This document shows, piece by piece, positions 38,346-48,473 of a DNA stretch of 64,000 bases. Origin of the DNA: Solirubrobacter sp963724195 (GTDB lineage: Bacteria; Actinomycetota; Thermoleophilia; Solirubrobacterales; Solirubrobacteraceae); NCBI GenBank assembly GCA_963724195.1, contig CAVRTQ010000010.1:292140-356139 (forward strand), in the 5' to 3' direction. The position numbers and the translations under genes are program-made. The notes under the pieces are model-generated. The model searched no databases and had not been told where the DNA came from. It worked only from the letters and a program-made list of their open reading frames with translations. Position 1 is the first letter of the stretch, and every line of letters begins with the position of its first letter.

Positions 38346-38721
38346 GACGGCGACTCCTCGGGAGGGTCGTAGGGCGGCGGGGAGGTTGCGCAAGAGGTGC
38401 CAAGGGCATACAGGCGCGACCAACCAAGATAGCACAGGGGGTCATGGACCCCCCGGCGGGGGCGCTCGACGCTCACGGACCCCGTCCGGCCCGGCTCCCG
38501 TATGTGGCGGGAAGGGCACTGTGGACGGCTGCGACTATCGGTCGAGTGGCCAAAGGATAGCGGCCAACGCAACCGCTGGCCACCACCGAGCTCGAAGATC
38601 CGGATTCCGGTTACCACTTCCGGGGGATGGCGCGGCCGTTTGCGGAGTCCGTATCGTCCTTGGTGTCCGAACCCCCAGCACCCCCGAGGAGCGGCCCGTC
38701 ACCGCTCCTCCCCCCTCTTGA
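38346..38721 (-). promoter_or_regulatory. rpoB upstream region, no gene seen
   Basis: About 375 bases separate rpoB from the next gene. On the minus strand TATCTT (38431-38426) is the best -10 candidate and would give a leader of roughly 75 bases. The rplJ-rplL genes that often precede rpoB are absent. The part from 38450 to 38700 has short open frames but none with recognisable coding content. A promoter and leader are inferred. Confidence 0.35.
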
Positions 38722-38759
38722 AACAGAAAAGGGCGGCCAATCGGCCGCCCTTTTCTGTT
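38722..38759. terminator. Strong terminator hairpin with A/T tracts on both sides
   Basis: A perfect 17-bp stem (aacagaaaagggcggcc / ggccgcccttttctgtt) with a 4-base loop lies 14 bases after the stop of the glycosidase-like gene. The A-rich left arm and T-rich right arm make it a textbook bidirectional terminator. It insulates rpoB from the polysaccharide locus. Confidence 0.9.
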
Positions 38760-38772
38760 GGCCGCTCTCTGG

Positions 38773-41086
38773 TCAGGCGCCGAGGAACAGCAGCCGAGGC
38801 GAGTCCGTCGCGTGCAACTCGACCGTGACGCGGCCGCCCGTCGCCGCGCGGACCCGCACGGGTTCGAAGCGGCCGGTCAACGGGTCGTACAGGCTCGCCC
38901 GCGTGTGCGCCGCGGGGAGGCCGGCGAGCGTGACGCGGTACGCCTCCGGCTCGAGCTCCCGGCGCACGTCACGCGTCATCACGTACACGGGCACCACCCA
39001 CTCGGAGTCCGTGAGCTGGAACGGCAGGGCCGCGAACACCTCACGGTTGAGCAGCGGCGGGTGGGCGGCGGTCCCGTCCCCGTCGAACTGCCGGCCTCCG
39101 GCAACGTCGGCGATCGACTCGACCGTGAGCGGTCTCGTGCGCGTACGCGGGCGCGCGTGAACCATGGCCTTCGACAGTCGGTCGAGGCTGGACAGCGGTT
39201 CGCCCGCAGGCTCCCGGCCGCCGCTGGACAGGAAGTCGGGTGTGGCCAGCCCGAAGTCGTTGCCGAGGGCCGCGTAGAAGTCGATGGCGGTCACGCCGGC
39301 GTGGACGTAGGCGACGAGCGAGCGCAGCAGCCCTTTCGCGCGCGCACGCGCCAACTCCGTCCGCGCGCGCCGGCCGTCCTGACCAGGCCGGGTGTGGTCG
39401 ACTCCGGGGGCGACGAGGTTGAACTCGGTCAGCCACATGGTGGGCGGGGTCCCACCGGCGGGCGCGGTCGTCCGGCCGTGGGCCACCTCGCCGATCCGCG
39501 TCTGCTGCGGGGCGAGGTCGCGGACGAGCGTCTCCGTCTGGATCGCGTTGAGCCAGTACTCGGGGAAGTAGGCCGTGTAGCTCGGGACGAACGGCTCCCC
39601 GACCTCCGGCGCGCCGGTCGCGTCGAGCAGGCGCTGATCCGCCTCGCGCCCGCTGTCCTGGGGATAGCGCTTCGGGTTGACGTACGGATGCTTGCTCAGC
39701 GCGGTCAGCCCCGGCGGGCTCGTCGAGCCCGCGGCGAACGGCGTCTGCCCCGCGAACCCGTCCGTGATGCCGACCGGCCCGATCCGGTTGGCCGGGTCAC
39801 GCAGCCACCCGACCGTCCTCATTAGGATGGCCCGGTTGGTGTCGCCCTCGGCCTGCGGGGCGGGGTCGTAGTACCGGGCGGCGTCGAGGAAGTCCGACCC
39901 GAAGCTCAGCTCGTTCCAGATCTCGACGTCGAAGGCCCAGCTGCCGAGCGTGCGGTTGACGAATCGCGTCACGACCTCGGTGTACGCCAGCCAGCCGGCC
40001 AGCGTGGCCTCGAACGCCGGATTGGGCGCACCGCCGGCGAGCTCGGGGGGCTGGAACGGGCCGTGGCGCAGCGTGGTCACGGGGTGCGGACCGGCGGCCA
40101 GCTCACGCGGGAGCGGCCGGGCCAGCGTCGCGATCCCCGCCTCGTCGACGGCCGTGATCAGCACGTCCGGGCGGCGGTCGGAGTCGACGGCGTCGAATCC
40201 GGTCAGGCCGGGGCGGATCCGCGCGGCCTCGCCATCCGCGAGGCGCACGGTGCGAGCGCCGGCGGGCGCCGCCACGCGCAGGGTGAGCCGGTCCTCCACC
40301 CCGGGCCCTGGCTGGCCATGGTTGGCGTTCAGCAGCACGAGCGGCCGCACGCCGGCCGCCTTGAGCGCGAGCAGGATGTCCCGGTGGCGCTCCGCGTCCG
40401 CCAGCTGACCGGGATCGTCGTAGCTGAGGGCGTTCCAGGGGATCTCGATCCGCCCCCGGCGGACCCCGTACGCCGCCAGGGCCTTGGCCGCCGCCGGGGC
40501 GGCGTCCGGCTCGACATTGAAGTTGATGCCGACGGCGGCGGCGATCCGGGCTGCGGGCGGCGTGTCCGACCAGGCGCGCCAGGGCTGCAACCAGTGCGAG
40601 CGGTCCCCGAACGGCAGCTTCGTCAACTGCGCGGGATCGACGGGCGCGGTGCTGGACGGCGTGTACCGCAGGTCGTCGGCGGGCGCCGCGCAGGGCTCCC
40701 GCTCCGGCTCCAACCGGCGCTCGGCGGCGGCCCCGGCGCTGCGGACCACGAGCGTCAGCGCGACGCAGCTCGCGGCCGCCTTCCGGCCCGCGTCCGTGAG
40801 CCTGAGCGTGGTCTCGCCCACCTCGCGGAGGCCGGACCTGATCCGTCACGGGGATCGGCCACGCGCCGTCCGGCGTGGTCAAGTAGGCCCGGAGCGGAGC
40901 GCCCGTGGGAACGCGCACGCGCACCCCGTCGCGACGGAGGTCGGCTTGGGAGGAGGTCAGCACGGCGAGCCCGCCGCCACCCGGACCGCTCACGGTCAGG
41001 AACAAGACGAGCGCGCCGACGGCCAACGCCACGGCGACCCCGCAGGCAAGCGCGCTGGCCAGCCGTCCGCGAGAACGCCAGGGCAC
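38773..41086 (-). CDS. Membrane-anchored clan-A-like glycoside hydrolase, copy 1 (one frame break)
   Basis: The predicted protein of about 770 residues has an N-terminal hydrophobic anchor or signal (LASALACGVAVALAVGALVL), an Ig-like segment, and a TIM-barrel-like domain. DVEIWNELSFGSDF carries the Asn-Glu pair typical of the acid/base residue in clan GH-A enzymes, and TMWLTEFNL carries a plausible nucleophile Glu. The C-terminal part is beta-rich and ends DSPRLLFLGA. It is paralogous to the gene at 56431-58869. One extra C at about 40835-40845 breaks the frame; removing it joins TDQVRLREVGETTLRLTD. The GTG at 41086 is chosen because TACCGT lies 6 bases before it; an ATG at 41170 overlaps the divergent gene. 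It may trim or release the polysaccharide made by the locus (inference). Confidence 0.78.
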
Positions 41087-41168
41087 CGGTTTACGGTACC
41101 GCGGACCCGCGCCGCTACTGTTCCGAGCCACGTGCTGACTCGAACCGGCAGCGGGGCCGCTGCGTGCC

Positions 41169-42671
41169 ATGGCCGCGCCTAACTCGAATTCGTCCGGCAA
41201 CGAAGGGATCGGCGACGTCTTCGGCGTCCTGCGCCGACGCTTCCCGATCATCGTCCTGGTCACGGCGCTGGCGGCGGGCATCGCGGTGTTCCTCTCGTCC
41301 CGCCAGCCCGACGAGTACCAGGCCACGGCCACCGTGCTCTTCCGCGACTCGAACATCAGCCAGCTCGTGACGGGCGTCGTCACCGGCACGGGCAGCACAC
41401 CGGAGCGCAACGCCGCCACGAACCTCGGCCTCATCTCGCTCAACACGGTCGCGGAGCGCACCGCACGGCGGCTCGGACCGGGCTGGACCGACTCGCGGGT
41501 CGCCGAGAGCGTCGTCTCGGCCCCGAGCGGAGGCTCCGACCTCGTCACGGTCACGGCGACGGCCGGTTCGCCGCAGGCAGCGGTCACCGTCGCGAACACC
41601 TACGCGGCGACGTTCGTGGGCATGCGCCGCACGCTGGTCCGCGACCAGATCGTGTCGGCCCGGCGATCCGTGCTCGAGGAGCTCGACAACGACGGGGTGC
41701 CGCTGACGCGCCGGCGCCAGCTCCGGCGGGACGCGGATCGACTGCGGCTGCTCGCGTCGGTCCAGGACGGCGGGGTCTCCGTGGCCCAGCCCGCGATCGA
41801 GCCGACTGAACCGTCGGCGCCGCAGCCGTCGCGCGCCGGTGTGTTGGGCGGTCTCATCGGCCTGCTGATCGGCACCGCTCTGGCCTTCGCGTTCGAGTCC
41901 TTCGACCGGCGGTTGCGGCGCCCGCGCGACGCCGAGCGCGCCTTCGGGCTGCCCGTGCTGGCGACGATCGGCCGCAGCGGCGCGCAACGCGGCCAGATCA
42001 ACCCTGCCGCGCTGACCGACTCGGACGCCCACGCCTACCGGCGCCTGCGCGCCAGCCTGCCCTACCTGCGCCCAGGCGCGGAGGTGCGGACCGTGGCCGT
42101 CACCACCGCCGAGGCCGGCAGCGGCAAGAGCGCCGTCGCCGCCCACCTGGCGGCTGCGGCAGCGAGCTCGCAGTTGCGCGCCCTGCTGATCGAGGCGGAC
42201 TACCGGGAGTCCGGGCTGAGCGAGCTGCTCGCCGCGGACGCGGGCGGCAAGCCGCTGACGGCCGTGCTCGACAACACCGACACCAGCCTGGCGAAGGCCG
42301 TCACGCGGGTCCCGCTCAACGGTGACCCAGCGGTCGGCTTCGACGCCCTCCTGGCCGGCCCGAACTCGGGTGTCTCCGCCGACCTGCTGGACTCGCCGCG
42401 GATGACCGCGCTGCTCGACGAGGCCGGTGAGCAGTACGACCTGGTGATCCTGGACGCGCCGCCGGTGGAGCACGTGGCCGACGCCGCGGCGCTGCTGCGG
42501 AACACGGACGGGGTCGTGGTCGTCGCTCGCCTGGGACGCGACTCCAAGGACCGTGCCGAGCAGCTGGCCGCGGTCCTCAAGCACCTCGACGTCCACCCCC
42601 TGGGCGTGGTGACGACCTTCAGCCGTCGCCGGGACAGCGCCCGCGACCACGGTGCCCTCCGCTCCGGGTGA
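41169..42671 (+). CDS. Wzz/BY-kinase fusion (chain-length determinant with CpsD-like ATPase)
   Basis: The 500-residue protein joins a Wzz-type domain (about 1-230) to a P-loop ATPase (about 265-490). The first membrane helix is FPIIVLVTALAAGIAVFLSS and the second is AGVLGGLIGLLIGTALAFAF. The ATPase has Walker A TAEAGSGKSAVA, Walker A' LLIEADYR and Walker B LVILDAPP, as in bacterial tyrosine kinases that control capsule chain length. The C-terminal tail after the ATPase (RRRDSARDHGALRSG) has no tyrosine cluster, so autophosphorylation of a Tyr-rich tail, known in this family, is not supported. It is the first gene of a four-gene plus-strand operon with glycosyltransferase, polymerase and glycosyltransferase genes. 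Confidence 0.9.
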   Translation: MAAPNSNSSGNEGIGDVFGVLRRRFPIIVLVTALAAGIAVFLSSRQPDEYQATATVLFRDSNISQLVTGVVTGTGSTPERNAATNLGLISLNTVAERTARRLGPGWTDSRVAESVVSAPSGGSDLVTVTATAGSPQAAVTVANTYAATFVGMRRTLVRDQIVSARRSVLEELDNDGVPLTRRRQLRRDADRLRLLASVQDGGVSVAQPAIEPTEPSAPQPSRAGVLGGLIGLLIGTALAFAFESFDRRLRRPRDAERAFGLPVLATIGRSGAQRGQINPAALTDSDAHAYRRLRASLPYLRPGAEVRTVAVTTAEAGSGKSAVAAHLAAAAASSQLRALLIEADYRESGLSELLAADAGGKPLTAVLDNTDTSLAKAVTRVPLNGDPAVGFDALLAGPNSGVSADLLDSPRMTALLDEAGEQYDLVILDAPPVEHVADAAALLRNTDGVVVVARLGRDSKDRAEQLAAVLKHLDVHPLGVVTTFSRRRDSARDHGALRSG

Positions 42672-42681
42672 CCTTCGCGCC

Positions 42682-43788
42682 GTGACGATCGCCGCGCCGG
42701 TCGTCGCCCACGACGAGGGAGGGATGGAGCGCGTGATGGCCCGCGTCGCGTCCGGCTTGCTCGAGCGGGGCTACGCGGTGACGGTGATCGCGTACGTGTG
42801 CAAGCTGGACCGGCATCCCGCCCTGCGTGTCGTGCTCGTGCCCGGCCCTCGCCGCCCGGCTGCGCTCTCGTTCCCGTGGTTCGCACTCGCCGCCTCGGTG
42901 GCGATCCGGCGCCACGGCCGCGGCCGCCTGGTGACGCAGGGCGCGATCGTGCCGCTGCGCGCCGACGTGGCCTGCGTGCACTTCTGCTCACACGGGTTCT
43001 ACGCCCAGCGGCGCGAACCGCGCCGGCGGCGGGACACGCTCCCGTACCGCGTCAACGAGTGGCTGGACCGGTCGATGACGCTCGCCGCCGAGCGCTGGGT
43101 CTACGGCCGCGACCGGATCGAGGCGGCGGTCGCCGTCTCCCCTGGGCTCGCGGACGAGTTGCGGCGCTTCTTTCCACCGCTCGCGCCGAGCGTGCACGTG
43201 ATCCCCAACGGGGTCGACCTCGAGGAGTTCCGCCCGGACGCCGCGGCCCGCACGCAGGTGCGCGAGGGCCTCGGCGTCGGGGAGGCGCCGCTCGCGGTCT
43301 TCGTCGGCGGGGACTGGGCGCGCAAGGGCCTCGGCCTCGCGCTCGAGGCGATCGCCGCGGCGCCGCCTTGGCAGCTGCTGGTGGTCGGCGAAGGCGATCA
43401 GGCCCGCTTCAGCGCCCAAGCCGAGGAGCTCGGCCTCGGGGGTCGCGTGCACTTCGTGGGACGCCGGCGCTCGCCTGCGCCCTACCTCGCCGCGGGCGAC
43501 GCGTTCGTGCTGCCGTCGGCGTACGAGCCGTTCGGGCTCGTGATGCTGGAAGCCGGCGCCTCCGGACTGCCGCTGGTCGTGAGCCGGACGGACGGCAGCG
43601 ACGAGCTCGTGCGTGAAGGCGAGAACGGCTTCGTGATCGAGCGTGAGCCCGCGGCCTTCGCGGCGGCACTCATCGCGCTCGCCGAAGACCCGGTCCGCCG
43701 GCTCCGGATGGGCGAGCGGGCGCGCGCCCTCGCCGCGCCGTACGCCTGGTCGCGGGTCGTGGACGCCTACGCCGAGGTCCTGGCGTGA
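42682..43788 (+). CDS. Glycosyltransferase family 4
   Basis: The GT-B enzyme of about 368 residues opens VTIAAPVVAHDEGGMERVMA, the acceptor-binding Gly motif. The donor domain contains AVFVGGDWARKGLGLALEAI, then FVLPSAYEPFGLVMLEAGAS with the E-x7-E motif of GT4 enzymes, and it ends WSRVVDAYAEVLA. A GTG at 42652, overlapping the previous gene, is an alternative start. Its stop overlaps the next start (GTGA). It should transfer a sugar from a nucleotide donor to the lipid-linked glycan on the cytoplasmic face; the sugar is unknown. Confidence 0.9.
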   Translation: MTIAAPVVAHDEGGMERVMARVASGLLERGYAVTVIAYVCKLDRHPALRVVLVPGPRRPAALSFPWFALAASVAIRRHGRGRLVTQGAIVPLRADVACVHFCSHGFYAQRREPRRRRDTLPYRVNEWLDRSMTLAAERWVYGRDRIEAAVAVSPGLADELRRFFPPLAPSVHVIPNGVDLEEFRPDAAARTQVREGLGVGEAPLAVFVGGDWARKGLGLALEAIAAAPPWQLLVVGEGDQARFSAQAEELGLGGRVHFVGRRRSPAPYLAAGDAFVLPSAYEPFGLVMLEAGASGLPLVVSRTDGSDELVREGENGFVIEREPAAFAAALIALAEDPVRRLRMGERARALAAPYAWSRVVDAYAEVLA

Positions 43789-45215
43789 GGGTGCCGGGCG
43801 CCGCCAGGCCCACGTTCGCCGTCGATCCGCGGCTGTGGGTGGCGCTCGCCGCACTGCCGCCGACGGTGGTCATCGGCTATGTCGTGGCCAACCGCCCGGA
43901 CCTGCTCCGGCTCGCGTTCGCGGGCGCGTTCGTCGCCGCCATCCTCGCGGTCGCCGTCCGGCGGCCCGCGGCGGCCGTCTTCCTGACGTTGGTCGCGTTG
44001 CCGTTCGAGGCGCTGTTCCGGCGCCTGCTGATCGATGACGCGGGCTTCGGCGGCAACGACCCGCTGATCCTCATGGGCCCGCTCATCTCGATCGTGCTGT
44101 TCGCGTCGTTGTTCTTCGTGCGGCGGCGCCCGCTCGTCACCGACGCGTTGTCGGGCTTCGTACTCGTCTTCGTCGGTCTCGGGTTCCTCGGCCTCCTGAA
44201 CCCCGCCGGGCGCGGCATCACCGTGGAAGCCGGTGGCCTGCTGTTCCTGACGATGCCGCTGCTGTGGTTCTTCCTGGGCCGTGAGCTGGGCAGCCGCGAG
44301 CTCGTCGCCCGCCTGTTCCGCTACCTGGTCGGCATCGCGGTCGTCGTCGGCGCGTACGGGCTGTGGCAGACCGAGTTCGGGTTCCCGAGCTGGGACGTCT
44401 TGTGGTGGAACCTCGCGCAGAGCCCGTCCTACCAGTCGCTCACCGTGGGCAGCTCGCTGCGCCCGTTCTCCACCTTCTCGAGCAACCAGGAGTACGCCCT
44501 GTGGCTGGCGTGCGCGATCGCCGTCGCTGTGGCGAGCGCGCTGCACGGCCGGGGAACGCTCATCCTGGCCGTGCCGGTGCTGACGGTGGCGCTGCTGTAC
44601 GCCTCCGTGCGCAGCACGCTCGTGCTGGGTGTGCTGGCCATCACCATGGCCCTGGGTCTACGCTCGCGCCGGCTGCCGGTCGCGGCCGCGATCGTCGTCA
44701 TCGGCATGGGCGCCGCGTTCGGCGCCCTGCAGGTCTACGGCGCCGCCGCCACCGAGGCGGCGTCGGGCAACGAGCTGGTGGCTCGGCAGGTGAGCGGCCT
44801 CGCGAACCCGCTGGACCCTCGCCAGTCGACGTTCCTGCTGCACTGGGACATGTACGTCGGCGGCATCCAGACCGGCATCCGCACGCCGCTGGGGTACGGC
44901 CCGGGCTCGACCAACCTCGCGGTCGCCAAGCTCGGCGGGACCACGAACGTCGGCAGCACCGAGATCGACGTCTCCAACGCCTTCGTCTCGCTCGGACTGC
45001 TGGGCGGGGTGACGTTCATCGGCATCCTGTTCCTCGCCTTTCGCGACGTCACCCGCCGGTATCTGTCCGGTGAGGCCCTCGCGCTGCCCGTGCTGGCCCT
45101 GCTGGTCGTCTGCCTCGGGCAGTGGCTGAACGGCGGTCTGTACGCCCTCATGCCCTTGTTCTGGTTCGCCCTCGGCTGGGGCAGCGCCCCGCCGAGCTCC
45201 GAGGAGACCCCTTGA
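43785..45215 (+). CDS. O-antigen polymerase / ligase-like membrane protein (Wzy-like)
   Basis: The 476-residue protein has about 11-12 membrane segments, a large loop between the last helices, and the motif TPLGYGPGSTN preceded by FLLHWDMYVGGIQTGIR, which is the Wzy_C/O-antigen ligase signature region. The segment SSLRPFSTFSSNQEYALWLA carries the conserved pattern seen in this superfamily before the periplasmic loop. Its probable role is to polymerise lipid-linked repeat units outside the membrane. It is translationally coupled on both sides (GTGA with the preceding gene, TTGA with the next). Confidence 0.85.
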   Translation: MRVPGAARPTFAVDPRLWVALAALPPTVVIGYVVANRPDLLRLAFAGAFVAAILAVAVRRPAAAVFLTLVALPFEALFRRLLIDDAGFGGNDPLILMGPLISIVLFASLFFVRRRPLVTDALSGFVLVFVGLGFLGLLNPAGRGITVEAGGLLFLTMPLLWFFLGRELGSRELVARLFRYLVGIAVVVGAYGLWQTEFGFPSWDVLWWNLAQSPSYQSLTVGSSLRPFSTFSSNQEYALWLACAIAVAVASALHGRGTLILAVPVLTVALLYASVRSTLVLGVLAITMALGLRSRRLPVAAAIVVIGMGAAFGALQVYGAAATEAASGNELVARQVSGLANPLDPRQSTFLLHWDMYVGGIQTGIRTPLGYGPGSTNLAVAKLGGTTNVGSTEIDVSNAFVSLGLLGGVTFIGILFLAFRDVTRRYLSGEALALPVLALLVVCLGQWLNGGLYALMPLFWFALGWGSAPPSSEETP

Positions 45216-46366
45216 TCAACGCCCTGATCGTCAACCACACGGCGGCGATGAGCGGCGCCGAGGCGACGACGCTCGAGTTGCTGCGCGACCCTGACGACCG
45301 CTTCCGGTACTTCTGGGCTTCACCCTCCGGCCCGCTGGCCGATGCGGCGACGGCGCTCGGGACCGAGCACATCCCGCTGCGGGGCACCGCGGGCAGCCTG
45401 CGCCTGCACCCGCGGGACACGCCGGTCGCGCTCGCCGAGCTCGCGCAGATGGGCATGGCGCTGCGCCGGGCCACCGCTCGCCACCAGATCCACCTGGTGC
45501 ACGCCGTCTCGATGCGGGCGGGGATCGTCGCGGCGATCTGCCGCCGGCTCGGCGGACCGCCGTTCTTGGTCTATCAGCACGACGTGGCGCCGCCCGGGCG
45601 CGTCGGCGCGAGCATCCGGCGGCTCGTGGACCCAGTGGCGGGGCGGCTGGTCGGCTGCTCGCAACACGTCCTGGACACGCTGCGCCGCGAGGGCTACCGG
45701 ACGCCCGCCGAGGTGGTGTTCGAGCCGGTCGACCTGGACACCTACAGCGCCGACTCCGGCGACGCCGCCGCGGTGCGTGAGCGGCTCGCTCCCGGCCCCG
45801 GCCCGCTGCTCGCCGAGGTGGCGCAGATCACCCCTTGGAAGGGTCAAGACACCGCGATCCGCGCGCTGGCCGACGTGCGCCGCAGCCATCCCGACGCGCG
45901 GCTGATGCTCGTCGGCAGCATCAAGTTCGCCGACCGCGCCACGCGGTACGACAATCACGCCTACCAAGCCGAGCTCGAGCGCCTCGTCCGCGAGTTGGGT
46001 CTGGAAGACGCGGTCATCTTCGCCGGCCAGCAGCCCGACGTCCCGACGATCATGCGGGCCGTCGACGCGATTCTGCTGCCGTCCTGGGAGGAGCCGTTCG
46101 GCCGGGTGGTGGCCGAGGGCATGGCCGCGGGCCGCCCGGTCATCGCCACCACCGTGGGCGGGCCCGCGGAGACGATCGCCGATGGCCGGACCGGCCTGCT
46201 GGCGCCGCCGAAGGAGCCCGCCGCGTGGGCTGCGGCGATCACCCGGCTGCTCGACGACCCGGCCTTCGCCCGGCGCCTCGGGGCTGCCGGGCGCCAAGCG
46301 GTCGGGCACCTGAGCCTCGAGCGCTTCCATACCGCGATGCGCGCCGCCCATCTCGCGGCGCTGTGA
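45212..46366 (+). CDS. Glycosyltransferase family 4
   Basis: The 384-residue GT-B enzyme starts with TTG at 45212 (MINALIVNHTAAMSGAEATT), whose TTGA overlaps the previous stop. The N-domain includes IHLVHAVSMRAGIVAAICRR. The C-domain has AEVAQITPWKGQDTAIRALA and ILLPSWEEPFGRVVAEGMAA, the GT4 nucleotide-sugar site with the two conserved glutamates, followed by RPVIATTVGGPAETIADGRT. It is the last gene of the plus-strand operon 41169-46366. Confidence 0.92.
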   Translation: MINALIVNHTAAMSGAEATTLELLRDPDDRFRYFWASPSGPLADAATALGTEHIPLRGTAGSLRLHPRDTPVALAELAQMGMALRRATARHQIHLVHAVSMRAGIVAAICRRLGGPPFLVYQHDVAPPGRVGASIRRLVDPVAGRLVGCSQHVLDTLRREGYRTPAEVVFEPVDLDTYSADSGDAAAVRERLAPGPGPLLAEVAQITPWKGQDTAIRALADVRRSHPDARLMLVGSIKFADRATRYDNHAYQAELERLVRELGLEDAVIFAGQQPDVPTIMRAVDAILLPSWEEPFGRVVAEGMAAGRPVIATTVGGPAETIADGRTGLLAPPKEPAAWAAAITRLLDDPAFARRLGAAGRQAVGHLSLERFHTAMRAAHLAAL

Positions 46367-46384
46367 GCCCTGACCGCCCGCGCG

Positions 46385-47311
46385 CTACTGGCGTTCTTCG
46401 GGCGGGTGCAGCGCCGGCGCGATGTCCTCGAGCCGCACCGCCTGCTCGCGCCGCAGGCGGTGATCCACCCGCACGGTCGCGACGCGCACGGGCGAACGGC
46501 GGCCCCAGGTGCGCGGGGCCAGCGTCAGGCCCTGGCCGATGCCGACGAGCATGTTGCGCAGGCGGCCGACCTGCAGGCCGAGGCGCACGCCCTTGAGCGC
46601 CCGGAAGGCGACGTGCGGGAGCACCCAGCGTCCGGGCACGTTGAGCCAGATGTGCAGGATCTCGTTGCGCCGGCCGTACACGTCCATGGCCCGGAAGTCG
46701 CGTTTGGGTGACTCGAGGTGGTGGATGGGCCGCGCGGCCCGGCCGAGGCGGACCCACCAGCCGGCGTTCAGCAGCCGCAGGCAGAAGTCGAGTTCCTCAC
46801 CCTGGCGGAAGAAGTCCTCGCGGTAGCCGCCGAGCTCGACGAACAGGTCCCGGCGGATCGCGTGTGCCGTACCGACATAGGACGAGGTGACCCAGACGGT
46901 GTCCCCGCGGTCGGGGACCTGGGGCGCCTGCCAGCCGTCCGCGTCCTTGTTGACGTCGACGTGCGGGATGGCCACCGCGCCGATGCGCGGGGAGTCGAGG
47001 TCCCGCAGCGTCTGCTCGACCGTGTCGTCGGCGGTGAACTCGGCGTCGTCGTCGATCGACACGATCACGGGCGTGTCGACGAGGTGCGCCGCCCGGTTGC
47101 GGGCCACGATCAGCCCGACCGACTCCGGCTCGCGGTGCACCCGGACCGCCGGGAACTCCTTGCGCACCATCTCCGCCGTCCCGTCGGTCGAACCGTCGTC
47201 CCAGACCAGCACCGCGGGCATGCCGCGCTGGCGCAGAGCCGATTCGAGCGCGGCGCGCAGCTCGTCGCGGCGGTTCTTCGTCGTGATGACGATCGTGGCC
47301 TGCGCGCTCAT
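46385..47311 (-). CDS. Glycosyltransferase family 2
   Basis: The 308-residue GT-A enzyme starts MSAQATIVITTKNRRDELRA. The nucleotide-sugar site follows as VLVWDDGSTDGTAEMVRKEF, and the metal-binding DxD appears as VIVSIDDDAEF. GTAHAIRRDLFVELGGYRED and FFRQGEELDFCLRLLNAGWW mark the catalytic-base region. The start codon overlaps the stop of the upstream GT4 gene (ATGA), so the pair forms an operon. It converges on the preceding plus-strand operon with an 18-base gap and no visible terminator. Confidence 0.9.
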   Translation of the reverse strand: MSAQATIVITTKNRRDELRAALESALRQRGMPAVLVWDDGSTDGTAEMVRKEFPAVRVHREPESVGLIVARNRAAHLVDTPVIVSIDDDAEFTADDTVEQTLRDLDSPRIGAVAIPHVDVNKDADGWQAPQVPDRGDTVWVTSSYVGTAHAIRRDLFVELGGYREDFFRQGEELDFCLRLLNAGWWVRLGRAARPIHHLESPKRDFRAMDVYGRRNEILHIWLNVPGRWVLPHVAFRALKGVRLGLQVGRLRNMLVGIGQGLTLAPRTWGRRSPVRVATVRVDHRLRREQAVRLEDIAPALHPPEERQ

Positions 47312-48426
47312 GTGCCGGCCTTCCCGGTGAGCAGGTCCTCGAGCGCGTCGGCCGCGGCCTGCGGGCTGAAGTGCCGGCGGGCGCCTTCCAGTCCGCGGGC
47401 CGTCAACGCGGCGCGCTCCTCGGGCGAGTGCTGCAGCCGCGACAACGCCGCCGCCAGCCCGTCGATGTCGCCCTCCGGGACGACGAGCCCGCCGCCCGCG
47501 GTGCGGATGACCCAGCCGATCTCCCCGGACTCATAGCCGACGACCGGGCGCCCGCAGAGCATGGCCTCGACGAGCACGCGCCCGAACTGCTCGGCCCACG
47601 TCTCAGTCGTGCGAGAGGGCACGGCCAGCACGTCCATCTCGGCGTAGCCCTCTTCGCGTACGCGCTCGTTGGGGATGCGCCGGCGGATCTCGATCGTGGC
47701 GTTGGGCAGGTCCGCCGCCTCCAGCTCCGCCCGCGTCGGCCCGTCACCCACCACGAGCAGGCGGACCGGGCCGTCGAGCCGCTTGACGGCCTCCAGCAGG
47801 TCGGTGATGCCCTTCTCCGGGACGAGCCGGCCCGCGAAGCCGACGGTGAAGGTCGGGTCCCCCGTGCGCTCGACCGGCTGCCAGTCCGGCACCGTGTGCG
47901 GCACGACGTGCATCTTGCCCTTCGCGCCCCAGGCCCGGTTGACGTCCAGCGCGGTGGGGGAGCGGGCGGCGATCCAGTGCGTACGCGGCAGCGACCACCA
48001 GCGGATGACCTTCGCCGGCCACGGGAACGGCCGGTCCAGGTTCTCGTCGGCCTGGATCCCGAACGGGATGCCCATGCGGTGCAGGAAGAAGCCCCACTGC
48101 AGCGTCGGGATGGCGAACGGCTCCTGCTCGAGGAACGCGATCCCCGGCTTGAGCTCGCGGATCAGCTTCGGGACGTTGGCCAGATAGAAGTGACGCTGTG
48201 GCTCCCCGGTGTAGCCGACCCGCACGAAGCGCATGCGACCCTCCAACCCTTCCAGGGCCCGGGTGTCGTAGCCATCCGGGTGGTAGTTGTCCTTCCACCG
48301 GCTCGGCACCACGCCGACGACGTCCCACCCGCGGTGGACCAGCTCGAGATAGACCGCCTGGTTGGAAGGAACGACGTTGGGGTGACTGACCACGAGCAGT
48401 CGGCGGCCGGTGCCGTTCACGGACAT
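47308..48426 (-). CDS. Glycosyltransferase family 4
   Basis: The protein of about 372 residues starts MSVNGTGRRLLVVSHPNVVP. The donor domain reads FTVGFAGRLVPEKGITDLLE, then EMDVLAVPSRTTETWAEQFG and RVLVEAMLCGRPVVGYESGE, with the E-x7-E region of GT4 enzymes. It shares a 47-base intergenic region with the divergent GT2 gene at 48474. GATACT on the minus strand (48436-48431) is a possible -10 box; a GTG two codons in (48420) would give it a 10-base spacing. Confidence 0.9.
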   Translation of the reverse strand: MSVNGTGRRLLVVSHPNVVPSNQAVYLELVHRGWDVVGVVPSRWKDNYHPDGYDTRALEGLEGRMRFVRVGYTGEPQRHFYLANVPKLIRELKPGIAFLEQEPFAIPTLQWGFFLHRMGIPFGIQADENLDRPFPWPAKVIRWWSLPRTHWIAARSPTALDVNRAWGAKGKMHVVPHTVPDWQPVERTGDPTFTVGFAGRLVPEKGITDLLEAVKRLDGPVRLLVVGDGPTRAELEAADLPNATIEIRRRIPNERVREEGYAEMDVLAVPSRTTETWAEQFGRVLVEAMLCGRPVVGYESGEIGWVIRTAGGGLVVPEGDIDGLAAALSRLQHSPEERAALTARGLEGARRHFSPQAAADALEDLLTGKAGT

Positions 48427-48473
48427 CCAGAGTATCGGCCTGCACTGCTGGATCGCTTGTACCATCGGCCGCC

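Noticed and set aside
38440..38720. Short open frames upstream of rpoB
   Set aside because: None has plausible codon use, start signals or recognisable motifs; the stretch is better read as promoter and spacer.
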